A stretch of DNA of 52,012 bases. Origin: Alphaproteobacteria bacterium. GTDB taxonomy: Bacteria; Pseudomonadota; Alphaproteobacteria; DSM-16000; Inquilinaceae. The notes beneath the pieces were generated by a model. That model saw nothing but the letters and a program-made list of their open reading frames with translations, was not told the DNA's origin and made no database searches. Location: assembly GCA_028281265.1 (NCBI GenBank), contig JANQKE010000097.1:1-52012 (forward strand), read 5' to 3'. This document shows, piece after piece, positions 36,724 through 46,392 of this stretch. Both the position numbers and the translations under genes were made by a program. Within the stretch, counting starts at the first letter, position 1; every line of letters begins with the position of its first letter.

Positions 36724-37429
36724 GGGCACGGTCCGCCTCGCGCTGTCCGGCGTGACGCGGCGCTTCACGCAAGCCGGGGAAACGCTCGATGTGCTGCGCG
36801 GGGTCGACCTCGCGCTCGAAGCCGGTGAGATGGTGGCCCTCGTGGGACCGTCGGGGGCGGGGAAGTCGACCCTGCTGCAGTTGTGCGGCTTGCTGGAGAG
36901 GCCGACCGACGGCCGAATCCTGATCGACGGCACCGACGCGGCCCGGTTGAATGACCGCACCCGGACCCGTTTGCGGCGGACCGAGATCGGCTTCGTCTAC
37001 CAGTTCCACCATCTGTTGCCGGAGTTCAGCGCGCTCGAGAACCTGGTCATCCCGCAGTTGATCGCCGGCCGGAAGCGGCGGGATGCGGTCGATCGGGCAC
37101 GGGACCTGCTGGAGATGGTCGGACTGACCGACCGGACCAGGCACCGTCCGGCCCGGCTGTCCGGTGGCGAACAACAGCGGGTCGCCATCGCCCGGGCCCT
37201 GGCCAATCGCCCGGGCCTGCTGCTGGCCGACGAGCCGACCGGCAATCTCGATCCGCATACGGCCGACGGGGTTTTCGCGCTTCTGCGGCAGCTCGTCCAC
37301 GGCGCCGGCCTCGCGGCTCTGGTCGCCACCCACAATTTCGAGCTGGCCCGGCGGATGGACCGGGTGGTCGAGTTGCACGACGGCACCGTGCGCCCCTGGT
37401 CGTTGGCGCGTCCGGCAGTAGCCGAATAG
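36716..37429 (+). CDS. lolD: lipoprotein-releasing ABC ATPase LolD
   Basis: The 237-residue ATPase has Walker [10 protein letters not shown] (44-52), signature LSGGE (148-152) and Walker B LLLADE (168-173), with the LolD-type [18 protein letters not shown] segment. It drives lipoprotein release by the LolC/E permease. It overlaps the end of lolC by eight bases. R1 copy E and then dnaE follow. Confidence 0.96.
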   Translation: MSEGTVRLALSGVTRRFTQAGETLDVLRGVDLALEAGEMVALVGPSGAGKSTLLQLCGLLERPTDGRILIDGTDAARLNDRTRTRLRRTEIGFVYQFHHLLPEFSALENLVIPQLIAGRKRRDAVDRARDLLEMVGLTDRTRHRPARLSGGEQQRVAIARALANRPGLLLADEPTGNLDPHTADGVFALLRQLVHGAGLAALVATHNFELARRMDRVVELHDGTVRPWSLARPAVAE

Positions 37430-37508
37430 GCCCGGTGCCCCCAGCCGGGTTCGGCCTTGGCCGACTCGGCCGGGTGGGGCCAGACTGTCCGGACTCCATA
37501 CCCCCCTG

Positions 37509-37609
37509 GAGCATCCTACGTCCGAAACGGACACGGATAAGATGCTCTAACTCCTTGAAGTCGATCAACTTATCGACGTTCGGATGATCCCATCTGAACG
37601 AGGTTGATC
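37509..37609 (+). repeat. R1 composite repeat, copy E (P1 then P2)
   Basis: P1 occupies 37509-37547 (TA on the right at 37548-37549) and P2 occupies 37563-37609 (TA on the right at 37610-37611). The arms are partly decayed. It ends 20 bases before the dnaE ATG, so the dnaE leader is practically the repeat itself. Confidence 0.85.
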
Positions 37610-37629
37610 TAGAGCGCCGGGATCCGACG

Positions 37630-40600
37630 ATGACCCTCGCCGATTTCGTGCATCTGCGCGTCCACTCCGCCTATTCCCTCGCCGAGGGGGCGATCAAGAC
37701 CAAGGATCTGATCGGGCTCTGTCGGACCCACGCCATGCCGGCGGTGGCCGTGACCGACACCAACAACGTCTTCGGCGCGCTCGAAGTCGCGCTGGCCGCC
37801 CAGGCGGCCGGTGTCCAGCCCATCATCGGCACGATCCTGCTGGTCGCCCGGCCGGAGATCGAAGACGGCACCGCTGCGATCGGTCGCAGCGGTGCCCGTC
37901 CCGAACCCGATCAGCTGGTCGTCCTGGCGCAGAACGATCAGGGCTACGAGAACCTGATGGTGCTGCTCAGCCGGGCCTATATGGAGACCCCGAACGGGGA
38001 GACTCCCCATGTCTCCTGGGCGTCGCTGGCCGAACGTCACGCCGGCCTGATCGCGTTGACCGGTGGTCCCAAAGGGTCGGTCGGGCGCCTGCTGGCCGAC
38101 GGTCAGACGGCGGCGGCCGAGGCTTGCTTCCGGCGGTTGCGGCAGATCTATCCGGGCCGACTCTATGTCGAACTGCAGCGCCATGGCCTGGCGGTCGAAG
38201 ACCGGATCGAGCCGGGTCTGTTCGATCTGGCGGACGGCCATGACGTGCCGCTGGTCGCGACCAACGACGTCTACTTCGCCGACGAGGACATGTACGCCGC
38301 CCATGACGCGCTGCTGTGCATCGCCGGCGGAGCGTATGTGGGCCAGGACGATCGGCGGCGGGAGACGCCGGACCACAGGTTCCTGTCGGCCGCGGAGATG
38401 CGGGCCCGTTTTGCCGACGTGCCAGAAGCGATCGACAACACGCTGGCGATCGCGCGGCGCTGTCACACCATGCCGCGGAAGCGACAGCCCATCCTGCCGG
38501 CCTTCGATACCGGTGAAGGCCGGGACGAGGCCGCGGAACTCCGGCACCAGGCCCATGAGGGGCTCGATCAGCGCCTCGCGGCTCACGTCTACACGCCGGA
38601 GATGACGCCGGCCGCCCGGGACGAGGCCGCGCGCCGGTACCGGGAGCGGCTCGACTACGAACTCGGCGTCATCGAAAGGATGGGCTTTCCGGGCTACTTC
38701 CTGATCGTGGCCGACTTCATCAAATGGGCCAAGGGCCAAGCCATTCCGGTCGGACCGGGTCGGGGATCCGGTGCGGGTTCGGTGGTGGCGTGGGCGCTGA
38801 CCATCACCGATCTCGACCCCTTGCGGTTCGGCTTGCTGTTCGAGCGGTTCCTGAACCCCGAACGGGTGTCGATGCCGGATTTCGACATCGATTTCTGTCA
38901 GGACCGCCGTGACGAGGTGATCGCCTACGTCCAGGAGAAGTACGGCCACGACAAGGTCGCCCAGATCATCACGTTCGGGAAGCTGCAGGCCCGCGCGGTG
39001 ATGCGGGACGTCGGCCGCGTCCTGCAGATGCCGTACGGCCAGGTCGACCGGCTGTGCAAGCTGGTCCCCAACAACCCGGCCAACCCGGTGACCCTGGCCC
39101 AGGCCATCCGGGACGAGCCCCTCTTGCAGCAGGAGCGGGACAAGGACGAGACCGTCGCCACCCAGATCGACATCGCGCTCAAGCTCGAAGGGCTGTACCG
39201 CCACGCCTCCACCCATGCGGCCGGGGTCGTGATCGGCGACCGGCCGCTGGAGCGGTTGGTCGCCCTGTACCGCGACCCGCGTTCGCCGATGCCGGTGACC
39301 CAGTTCAACATGAAGTACGTCGAGCAAGCCGGGCTGGTGAAGTTCGACTTCCTGGGTCTGAAGACGTTGACGGTGTTGCAGCGGGCGGTCGACCTGATCG
39401 CCGAGCGTGGCGTCCCGATCGATCTTGCGACCATCCCGCTGGACGACCCCAAGACGTTCGAGTTCCTCGGCACCGGTGCGACGACCGGCGTGTTCCAGCT
39501 GGAATCCGCCGGCATGCGGGACACTCTGCGCCAACTCAAGCCGAACCGGTTCGAGGACATCATCGCTCTGGTGGCGCTCTACCGCCCCGGCCCGATGGCC
39601 AACATTCCGACCTATATCGCCGTGAAGACCGGCAAGCAGGACCCCGACTATCTGTACCCCACCCTCCAGCCGATCCTGGAGGAGACCTACGGCATCATGA
39701 TCTATCAGGAGCAGGTGATGCAGGTGGCCCAGGAACTGGCGGGGTACACCTTGGGTCAGGCCGACCTGCTGCGCCGGGCGATGGGCAAGAAGATCAAGGC
39801 CGAGATGAAGGTGCAGAAGTCGCGCTTCATCGACGGGGCGACGGCCCGCGGGGTCGAAGCCGCCACGGCGTCGCGGATCTTCGACCAGGTCGAGAAGTTC
39901 GCCGGCTACGGCTTCAACAAGTCCCACGCCGCGGCGTACGCCCTGGTCGCCTACCAGACCGCGTTCCTGAAGACCAACTACCCGGTCGAGTTCCTGGCCG
40001 CGTCGATGACGCTCGATCTCGGCAACACCGACAAGCTCAACACGTTCAAGCAGGAACTCGATCGTCTCGGCATCCCCCTGCTGCCGCCGGACGTCAACCG
40101 GTCCGGAGCGGAGTTCACCGTGGAACGGGACGAGCATCCGCACGGGGCGATCCGCTACGCGCTGGGGGCCATCAAGGGGGTCGGGGTCGAGGCGATGAAG
40201 GGTGTCGTCGCCGCGCGCCGGGCCGGCCGGCCTTTCAAGGACCTGTTCGATTTCGCCCACCGGGTCGACCCCAGATCGGTCAACAAGCGGATCCTGGAGA
40301 ACCTGGTCCGGGCCGGCGCGTTCGACGGCCTCAACGCCAACCGGGCCCAGACCTTCGCCTCGATCGAGACGGTGTTGCGGTTCGCGCAAGCCGCGGCGGA
40401 TGAGCAGTCCTCCGGTCAGGAGAGCCTGTTCGGCGGCGTGGCGACCCCGCCGCCGACGCCGCGGCTGCCCGAGCGTGAGGACTGGGAACGGATGGAGCGG
40501 TTGTCCGAGGAGCATGCGGCCATCGGTTTCTACCTGTCGGCCCATCCGATCGATCCGAAGCGGACGGCCCGATTGGGCTGCGTCACGTCTTCCGAGATCC

Positions 40601-41106
40601 AGCCTCGGGCCCTGTCCGGGGCGACGTTGCTGAAGCTCGCCGGGATCGTGATGTCCAAGCGGGAGACGAAGACCCGCACCGGCAAGCGGATGGCCTTCGT
40701 CGCCCTGTCGGACACGTCGGGCGGGTTCGAGGTCACGCTTTTCGAGGAGGTGCTGGCGACCTGCCGCGAACTGCTTCAGCCCAAGACCAACCTGCTGATC
40801 GAGGCCGAGGTGCAGCTGCGCGACGGTGACGTGCGGCTGACGGCCCAGCGGGTCAGCGCCCTCGATTCGGCGATCGAGGCCTTGGGCACCTGTCTTCGGG
40901 TGACCGTCGATGATCCGGACGGCGTGTCCGCCATCAAGGAGGTGGTCGACCGGTTTCCGCCGGGGCGCGGTGAGATCCGCCTGCTGGTCGCCCCGTCGCT
41001 GGAGGAGGAGATCGAGATCGATCTCGGCCTCGGTGTCCGCCTGTCGGCCGAGGCGCGGCAGGCGATCAAGAGCCTGCCGGGGGTGGTGGCGATCGGCGAG
41101 CTGTAG
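37630..41106 (+). CDS. dnaE: DNA polymerase III alpha subunit
   Basis: The 1158-residue replicative polymerase has an N-terminal PHP domain (FVHLRVHSAYSLAEG), the polymerase core with GPGRGSGAGSVVAWAL and the catalytic aspartates in PDFDIDF (416-422), the helix-hairpin-helix region near GAIKGVGVEAM, and a clamp-binding peptide QESLFGG around residue 932. A C-terminal OB-fold follows. It is the usual housekeeping DnaE1. The spacing to R1 copy E is only 20 bases, and a weak GGGAT serves as ribosome binding site. Confidence 0.97.
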   Translation: MTLADFVHLRVHSAYSLAEGAIKTKDLIGLCRTHAMPAVAVTDTNNVFGALEVALAAQAAGVQPIIGTILLVARPEIEDGTAAIGRSGARPEPDQLVVLAQNDQGYENLMVLLSRAYMETPNGETPHVSWASLAERHAGLIALTGGPKGSVGRLLADGQTAAAEACFRRLRQIYPGRLYVELQRHGLAVEDRIEPGLFDLADGHDVPLVATNDVYFADEDMYAAHDALLCIAGGAYVGQDDRRRETPDHRFLSAAEMRARFADVPEAIDNTLAIARRCHTMPRKRQPILPAFDTGEGRDEAAELRHQAHEGLDQRLAAHVYTPEMTPAARDEAARRYRERLDYELGVIERMGFPGYFLIVADFIKWAKGQAIPVGPGRGSGAGSVVAWALTITDLDPLRFGLLFERFLNPERVSMPDFDIDFCQDRRDEVIAYVQEKYGHDKVAQIITFGKLQARAVMRDVGRVLQMPYGQVDRLCKLVPNNPANPVTLAQAIRDEPLLQQERDKDETVATQIDIALKLEGLYRHASTHAAGVVIGDRPLERLVALYRDPRSPMPVTQFNMKYVEQAGLVKFDFLGLKTLTVLQRAVDLIAERGVPIDLATIPLDDPKTFEFLGTGATTGVFQLESAGMRDTLRQLKPNRFEDIIALVALYRPGPMANIPTYIAVKTGKQDPDYLYPTLQPILEETYGIMIYQEQVMQVAQELAGYTLGQADLLRRAMGKKIKAEMKVQKSRFIDGATARGVEAATASRIFDQVEKFAGYGFNKSHAAAYALVAYQTAFLKTNYPVEFLAASMTLDLGNTDKLNTFKQELDRLGIPLLPPDVNRSGAEFTVERDEHPHGAIRYALGAIKGVGVEAMKGVVAARRAGRPFKDLFDFAHRVDPRSVNKRILENLVRAGAFDGLNANRAQTFASIETVLRFAQAAADEQSSGQESLFGGVATPPPTPRLPEREDWERMERLSEEHAAIGFYLSAHPIDPKRTARLGCVTSSEIQPRALSGATLLKLAGIVMSKRETKTRTGKRMAFVALSDTSGGFEVTLFEEVLATCRELLQPKTNLLIEAEVQLRDGDVRLTAQRVSALDSAIEALGTCLRVTVDDPDGVSAIKEVVDRFPPGRGEIRLLVAPSLEEEIEIDLGLGVRLSAEARQAIKSLPGVVAIGEL

Positions 41107-41154
41107 ACCGGGATGCCGCCGGCAACGGGGTAGGGCAGCCCTGCACCGATCGGC

Positions 41155-41183
41155 TTGCACGATCCGGCCGGGCGGCGTACACC
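41155..41183 (+). promoter_or_regulatory. candidate promoter for rpsB-tsf
   Basis: TTGCAC (41155-41160) and TACACC (41178-41183) are exactly 17 bases apart in the 239-base gap between dnaE and rpsB. Both boxes are imperfect, so support is weak. Confidence 0.3.
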
Positions 41184-41278
41184 CGCCGCACTGCCGGGCC
41201 GAAACGCCCCGCGGGTTAACTTCACACGCAAGCAGCGCCGGTTCGGGCTCCGCCCACCGGCAATCCCGGTGCCCAGAT

Positions 41279-41296
41279 CCGCCGCAGCCGCGGCGG
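41279..41296 (+). other. stem-loop in the rpsB leader
   Basis: CCGCCGC (41279-41285) pairs with GCGGCGG (41290-41296) around the loop AGCC, 49 bases before the rpsB start. It may belong to a structured leader used for autoregulation by ribosomal protein S2, which is known in other bacteria; no specific motif could be matched. Confidence 0.5.
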
Positions 41297-41345
41297 TCGG
41301 GGTCACGGCTTGCGGAGGACGAACCGGAAGAGGACGACGTCAACG

Positions 41346-42155
41346 ATGGCCGGACCGACGTTCACCATGCGTCAGCTATTGGAAGCTGGCGTCCACTTTG
41401 GTCACCATACCCGCCGCTGGAACCCGAAGATGGCGCCGTACATCTTCGGCGTGCGCAACGGCGTGCACATCATCAATCTCGAACAGACGGTGCCGCTGCT
41501 CTATCGCGGGCTCGAAGCGGTGCGCGAGACCGTCGCCGGCGGCGGCCGGGTGCTGATGGTCGGCACCAAGCGGCAGGCGCAAGACTATGTGCGCGATGCG
41601 GCCAGCCGGTCGGGCCAGTACTTCGTCAACCACCGGTGGCTCGGCGGGATGCTGACCAACTGGAAGACGATCTCGCAGTCGATCAAGCGGCTGAAGGAGA
41701 TGGACGAGTTCCTGGCGAGCCCGGACACCGGCTTGACCAAGAAGGAAACACTGGAACGCACGCGCGAGCGCGACAAGCTCGAACTGTCCTTGGGCGGGAT
41801 CCGCGACATGGGCGGCCTGCCGGACATCCTGTTCGTGATCGACACGAACAAGGAATCCCTGGCGGTTCAGGAGGCGAACAAGCTCGGCATCCCGGTCGTG
41901 GCGATCCTGGACACGAATTCGAACCCCGAAGGGATCACCTTCCCGATCCCCGGCAACGATGACGCGTTGCGCGCCATCTCGCTGTATTGCGATCTGTTCG
42001 CCCAGGCGGTCGGGGCTGGGCTCGAGGCCGAGCTGGGCTCCTCCGGCATCGACTTCGGCGAACTCGAACAGCCCGGCGAGGAGCATCTGCCGGACGATGG
42101 CGGTTCCGAAATCGTCGGCGAGGCCGAGACCGAGCAGCCGGCGGCGGACGCGTAA
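41346..42155 (+). CDS. rpsB: 30S ribosomal protein S2
   Basis: The 269-residue protein begins [20 protein letters not shown] and contains [20 protein letters not shown] and [10 protein letters not shown], all diagnostic for S2. The acidic C-terminal tail ([20 protein letters not shown]) extends beyond the core, as often in Alphaproteobacteria. Start ATG 41346 is chosen over an in-frame upstream codon by this conserved start; AGAGGA lies 12 bases before. It is transcribed with tsf. Confidence 0.97.
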   Translation: MAGPTFTMRQLLEAGVHFGHHTRRWNPKMAPYIFGVRNGVHIINLEQTVPLLYRGLEAVRETVAGGGRVLMVGTKRQAQDYVRDAASRSGQYFVNHRWLGGMLTNWKTISQSIKRLKEMDEFLASPDTGLTKKETLERTRERDKLELSLGGIRDMGGLPDILFVIDTNKESLAVQEANKLGIPVVAILDTNSNPEGITFPIPGNDDALRAISLYCDLFAQAVGAGLEAELGSSGIDFGELEQPGEEHLPDDGGSEIVGEAETEQPAADA

Positions 42156-42274
42156 GGCCGGCCGATCACCACCGACCGGGCGTCGGTCGTCCGCATCGGC
42201 CGCGGCACGACCAGGATGCGCATCGATTGGGGCAGGGCGCCCGACCGGGGGTGCCTTGGACCGTTGGCTTGAGG

Positions 42275-42306
42275 GGCCCCGGCATGTGCCGAACCGGCAC
42301 GGGGCC
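42275..42306 (+). other. two-tier stem-loop between rpsB and tsf
   Basis: An inner stem GTGCCG/CGGCAC (42286-42291 with 42295-42300, loop AAC) is capped below by an outer stem GGCCCC/GGGGCC (42275-42280 with 42301-42306) with a five-base bulge. It has no T-run, and ends 25 bases before the tsf ATG. It could tune the S2:EF-Ts ratio by partial stop or RNA processing. Confidence 0.55.
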
Positions 42307-42331
42307 GGTACTGTGAAGAGAAGGGCAAACC

Positions 42332-43255
42332 ATGGCTGTCACCGCCACGGCAGTGAAGCAACTGCGCGAGACCACCGGCGCCGGTATGATGGATTGCAAG
42401 AAGGCGCTGACCGAAACCGATGGCGACATGGATGCCGCGATCGACTGGCTGCGCAAGAAGGGCTTGGCGGCGGCCGCCAAGAAGTCCGGCCGCGTGGCGG
42501 CCGAGGGGCTGGTCGCGGTCGCCGGCGACGGGCCCGTGGCCGCCATGGTCGAGGTGAACTCGGAAACCGACTTCGTCTCCCGCAACGACCAGTTCCAGGA
42601 GTTCGTGGCGAGCCTGGCAACGCTGGCGCTGACCAGCGACGGTACCGTCGACGGTCTCAAGGCGATGGACTATCCCGGCACGGGCCGTAGCGTGGCCGAG
42701 GAACTGACCGACAAGATCGCCACCATCGGCGAGAACATGAACATCCGCCGGGTTGCCCGGCTGTCCGTCGATACCGGTACGGTGGCCAGCTACGTCCACT
42801 CGGCCGTCGCGCCCAATCTCGGCAAGATCGGCGTGCTGGTCGCCCTGGCGACGGACGGTGCCGCCGAGGCGGTCGCCGGCATCGGGCGCAGCATCGCCAT
42901 GCATGTCGCCGCGGCCCGGCCGGAGGCGTTGTCCATCGGCGACGTCGATCCGGCCGCCTTGGAGCGGGAACGCGCCGTGCTGTCGGAGCAGGCGCGCGCC
43001 TCGGGCAAGCCGGAGGCCATCATCGACAAGATGGTCGAAGGGCGCTTGCGCAAGTACTACGAAGAGGTGGTGCTGCTCGAACAGCTCTATGTCGTCGACG
43101 GCGACCGCAAGGTGAAGGCTGTCGTGGCCGATGCGGCCCAGGAGGCCGGCGCCCCCGTCGATATCACCACCTTTGCGCGCTTCACTTTGGGGGAAGGGAT
43201 CGAGAAGGAGGAAACCGATCTCGCTGCCGAAGTGGCGGCTGCGCTGTCCAATTGA
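42332..43255 (+). CDS. tsf: translation elongation factor Ts
   Basis: The 307-residue nucleotide exchange factor for EF-Tu has the N-terminal UBA-like region and signature [20 protein letters not shown], followed by [13 protein letters not shown]. Length is normal. GAAGGG lies a few bases before ATG 42332. The gene ends the rpsB-tsf unit; a rho-independent terminator follows 20 bases after the stop codon. Confidence 0.97.
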   Translation: MAVTATAVKQLRETTGAGMMDCKKALTETDGDMDAAIDWLRKKGLAAAAKKSGRVAAEGLVAVAGDGPVAAMVEVNSETDFVSRNDQFQEFVASLATLALTSDGTVDGLKAMDYPGTGRSVAEELTDKIATIGENMNIRRVARLSVDTGTVASYVHSAVAPNLGKIGVLVALATDGAAEAVAGIGRSIAMHVAAARPEALSIGDVDPAALERERAVLSEQARASGKPEAIIDKMVEGRLRKYYEEVVLLEQLYVVDGDRKVKAVVADAAQEAGAPVDITTFARFTLGEGIEKEETDLAAEVAAALSN

Positions 43256-43275
43256 CGACAGATCGTCTAGGTATG

Positions 43276-43317
43276 GGGCGTCGGACGGGTCTCTAACCGG
43301 GCTGCCGACGCCCTTTT
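43276..43317 (+). terminator. rho-independent terminator after tsf
   Basis: GGGCGTCGG (43276-43284) pairs perfectly with CCGACGCCC (43305-43313), and TTTT follows directly (43314-43317). The loop is 20 bases. It separates rpsB-tsf from pyrH. Confidence 0.85.
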
Positions 43318-43444
43318 CATGTCCGTCGTCGCCACCTTACGCAACCGGTCACCTGCGCCCGGAGCGGCACGCCGCCGCGCCGGGCGTTCAGGCCCGGGGA
43401 TCGGGGTGTCGGCGTCGACCCAAGCCATGCTCGAGACCGTGATC

Positions 43445-44185
43445 ATGTCCGCCAGCCCGTCCCCGGTCGCCTCACGCTACAAACGAGTCCTGCTGAAACT
43501 GTCGGGTGAAGCCCTGATGGGGTGTCAGGGCTACGGCGTCGATCCGGCCATGACCGCCCAGGTGGCCGACGAGATCGCGTCGGTCCGCGCCCTCGGCGTT
43601 GACGTCTGCGTCGTCGTCGGCGGCGGCAACATCTTTCGCGGGGTCGTCGGAACGGCGCAAGGCATGGAGCCGGCCACAGCCGACTATATGGGCATGCTCG
43701 CCACGGTGATGAACGCCTTGGCGCTGCAGTCGGCATGCGAGGCCCGCGGCATGCTGACCCGCGTGATGTCGGCGATCTCCATGCAGTCGGTGTGCGAACC
43801 GTACATCCGGCGGCGCGGCATCCGGCACATGGAGAAGGGCCGGGTGGTGATCTTCGCCGCGGGCACCGGCAATCCGTTCTTCACGACCGATACCGCCGCT
43901 GCGTTGCGGGCGTCCGAGATGGATTGCGACGCCATCCTCAAAGGCACCCAGGTCGATGGGGTCTACGACGACGATCCGCAGAAGAACCCCCATGCAAAGC
44001 GGCTCGAAACGCTTACGTTCCACGATGTCCTGGCCCAGGATCTCAAGGTGATGGATCATGCCGCGATCTCGCTTGCGCGGCAGAACCGCATCCCGATCCT
44101 GGTGTTCTCGATCCACGAGCCGGGCGGCTTGGCGGATGTCGTGTCCGGGCGGGGGCGTCACACCATCGTCACGGATGACGCTTGA
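43445..44185 (+). CDS. pyrH: uridylate kinase (UMP kinase)
   Basis: The 246-residue amino-acid-kinase-fold enzyme turns UMP into UDP. It shows [41 protein letters not shown] and [12 protein letters not shown], all diagnostic for PyrH. Start ATG 43445 ([14 protein letters not shown]) is the best in-frame choice, though the ribosome binding site is weak; ATG 43427 is possible. It precedes frr by 74 bases. Confidence 0.95.
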   Translation: MSASPSPVASRYKRVLLKLSGEALMGCQGYGVDPAMTAQVADEIASVRALGVDVCVVVGGGNIFRGVVGTAQGMEPATADYMGMLATVMNALALQSACEARGMLTRVMSAISMQSVCEPYIRRRGIRHMEKGRVVIFAAGTGNPFFTTDTAAALRASEMDCDAILKGTQVDGVYDDDPQKNPHAKRLETLTFHDVLAQDLKVMDHAAISLARQNRIPILVFSIHEPGGLADVVSGRGRHTIVTDDA

Positions 44186-44259
44186 ATTTGCCGCGTCAGG
44201 CTGGGACACAGCCTGCGCAGGTCACGGTGATACCGATTTGGAGAGGCGGAGGAGACCCC

Positions 44260-44817
44260 ATGCAGGAATTCGATCTCGATGACATCGAGCGTCGGATGGA
44301 CGGGGCGCTGGAAGCGCTGCGGCATGAGTTTGCCGGGCTGAGGACCGGCCGGGCGTCGCCGAACCTGCTCGATCCGGTCACGGTCGACGCCTATGGCACC
44401 CGGATGCCGCTCAATCAGGTGGGGACCGTCGGTGTGCCGGAACCGCGTCTGCTCACGGTGTCGATCTGGGACAAATCGATGGTCAAGGCCGCCGAGAAGG
44501 CGATCCGCGATGCCGGTTTGGGTCTCAATCCGCAGTCCGACGGAATGCTGATCCGGATCCCGATCCCGGAGTTGAACGAGGAACGCCGGCGCGAGCTGGG
44601 CAAGGTGGCGGGCAAGTATGCCGAACAGGCCCGCATCGCCGTGCGCAACGTACGGCGGGACGGGATGGACGTGCTCAAGAAGCAGGAGAAGGAGGGCGAC
44701 CTCTCCCAGGACGATCACCGCCTGTACGCCGACGAGGTGCAGGCCGTGACCGACAAGCATATCAAGGCGATCGACGATATGCTGTCGGCCAAGGAAACCG
44801 AGATCATGAGAGTCTGA
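44260..44817 (+). CDS. frr: ribosome recycling factor
   Basis: The 185-residue protein has the standard length and family signatures [20 protein letters not shown] and [19 protein letters not shown]. It splits post-termination ribosomes together with EF-G. GGAGGAG lies about seven bases before ATG 44260. The uppS gene follows after 11 bases. Confidence 0.97.
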   Translation: MQEFDLDDIERRMDGALEALRHEFAGLRTGRASPNLLDPVTVDAYGTRMPLNQVGTVGVPEPRLLTVSIWDKSMVKAAEKAIRDAGLGLNPQSDGMLIRIPIPELNEERRRELGKVAGKYAEQARIAVRNVRRDGMDVLKKQEKEGDLSQDDHRLYADEVQAVTDKHIKAIDDMLSAKETEIMRV

Positions 44818-44828
44818 GGAAGGGGCTG

Positions 44829-45575
44829 GTGACCACCTCCCTCCAGCCCAACGGGCCGGTTTCCCCCCATCACGTGGCGATCATCATGGACGGCAATGGC
44901 CGCTGGGCGCAGACCCGCGGTCTGCCGCGGACGATGGGCCATCGCGCCGGCGTCGATGCGGTCCGCCGGACGGTCGAGGCGGCCGGCCATGCCGGTGTGC
45001 GGTATCTGACCCTGTTCGGGTTCTCCACGGAGAACTGGCGCCGGCCGCAAAGGGAAGTGCGTGACCTGCTCGGCCTGATCCGGATCTATCTGCGCGCCGA
45101 GCTGGGCACTCTGATCGACAACCGCATCCGGTTGCGGATCATCGGCAACCGTGATCGCCTGCCGGCATCGTTGGTCCGGGACTTCGATCTCGCCGAACGC
45201 CGGACCGCGGATCTCGACGCCATGACGCTGACGGTCGCCATCGACTATGGAGGGCGCGACGAAATCGTCCGCGCCGTCAAGGCGATCGCCGCGGCGGCCA
45301 GGTCGGGTGCGGTCGAGCCCGAAGCGATCACCGAGGCGACGATCGCCGGACACCTGTTCGCCCCGGATATCCCCGATGTCGATCTGTTGATCCGGACCAG
45401 CGGCGAAGCTCGCCTCAGCAACTTTCTGCTGTGGCGGCTGGCCTATGCGGAGCTTGTGTTCGTCGATACGCTGTGGCCGGATTTCGGGGCGGAGTCGCTG
45501 GACCAGGCGATCGACGCTTACCATGCCCGGGATCGACGGTTTGGAGCGATACCAGTCGGTGCGGCTATCGGCTAA
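44829..45575 (+). CDS. uppS: undecaprenyl diphosphate synthase
   Basis: The 248-residue cis-prenyltransferase makes the lipid carrier for peptidoglycan and O-antigen synthesis. It has the catalytic D21 in HHVAIIMDGNGRWA, the FGFSTENWRRP loop and the C-terminal RTSGEARLSNFLLW. Start is GTG 44829 with GAGGAAGGGG directly upstream. Its end overlaps the cdsA start by about 50 bases if ATG 45523 is used for cdsA. Confidence 0.96.
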   Translation: MTTSLQPNGPVSPHHVAIIMDGNGRWAQTRGLPRTMGHRAGVDAVRRTVEAAGHAGVRYLTLFGFSTENWRRPQREVRDLLGLIRIYLRAELGTLIDNRIRLRIIGNRDRLPASLVRDFDLAERRTADLDAMTLTVAIDYGGRDEIVRAVKAIAAAARSGAVEPEAITEATIAGHLFAPDIPDVDLLIRTSGEARLSNFLLWRLAYAELVFVDTLWPDFGAESLDQAIDAYHARDRRFGAIPVGAAIG

Positions 45576-46392
45576 CTTTGCGACGCGGACGGCGACGGCG
45601 GTCGTTCTGGGCCCGCTGTTCCTGGCGATGGTGATCTGGGGGGGACCTCTGTTCGCCGTCCTGATTGCCGTCTTGGCGGTGATCTGCATCCGCGAATGGG
45701 TGCGCCTGGTCGTCGCCGACCCGACCGTCCTCGCCGCGCCGACATTGCAGCGCGGCGCGCTGTGGCTCTCCTACGCCGCCATCGGGGCGATCGTGGCCGT
45801 CGAGATCCTGATCGGTGAAGGCTGGGCCTTGACCTTGGTCGTGGCGACATGTCTGGGGGTCTGGCTGATCCTGATGGCCTGGAAGGTGGCCCATGCCACC
45901 ACGCTCAGCCTGGGCATCGCCTATGTCGGACTGGGCGCGATGGCGGTCATCTGGCTGCATGGGCAGGTCGACAAGGGACCCCTGCTGGTGGTCTGGCTGA
46001 TGACCGTCGTCTGGGGCGCCGATATCGGCGGCTATGTGGTCGGCAAACTGGTGGGGGGCGCCCGCCTGGCGCCAGCGATCAGCCCGAACAAGACCTGGGC
46101 CGGCGTGGTCGGTGGCATCGTGCTGGCGACCACCGCGGGAGGCCTGGTCGGCTGGGCGATGGGGGCCGACCGATTGGCCCTGGCCTTAGCCCTAGCGGCG
46201 GGCCTGGCCGTCGGATCGCAGCTGGGCGATCTGTTCGAGAGCTTCACCAAGCGCCGCTTCGGTGCCAAGGACAGTGGCGATCTGATTCCCGGTCACGGCG
46301 GTTTGCTGGACCGGGTCGACGGCGTGCTGGCCGCCGCCCCCATTCTGGCGCTGTTTCAGGCAACCCTCGGTGGGGCGCTGGCATGGTGGTAG
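45523..46392 (+). CDS. cdsA: phosphatidate cytidylyltransferase
   Basis: The integral membrane enzyme makes CDP-diacylglycerol for phospholipid synthesis. It has eight or so hydrophobic helices and the family signature near the C terminus, FTKRRFGAKDSGDLIPGHGG followed by LLDRVD. With ATG 45523 it has 289 residues; GTG 45559 (with GGAG upstream) would give 277 and a much shorter overlap with uppS, so the start is uncertain. The stop overlaps the dxr start. Confidence 0.93.
   Translation: MPGIDGLERYQSVRLSANFATRTATAVVLGPLFLAMVIWGGPLFAVLIAVLAVICIREWVRLVVADPTVLAAPTLQRGALWLSYAAIGAIVAVEILIGEGWALTLVVATCLGVWLILMAWKVAHATTLSLGIAYVGLGAMAVIWLHGQVDKGPLLVVWLMTVVWGADIGGYVVGKLVGGARLAPAISPNKTWAGVVGGIVLATTAGGLVGWAMGADRLALALALAAGLAVGSQLGDLFESFTKRRFGAKDSGDLIPGHGGLLDRVDGVLAAAPILALFQATLGGALAWW

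Noticed and set aside
37609-41343. 1244-residue open frame on the minus strand opposite dnaE
   Set aside because: It is a GC-bias shadow of dnaE; composition is low-complexity and no motif is visible.
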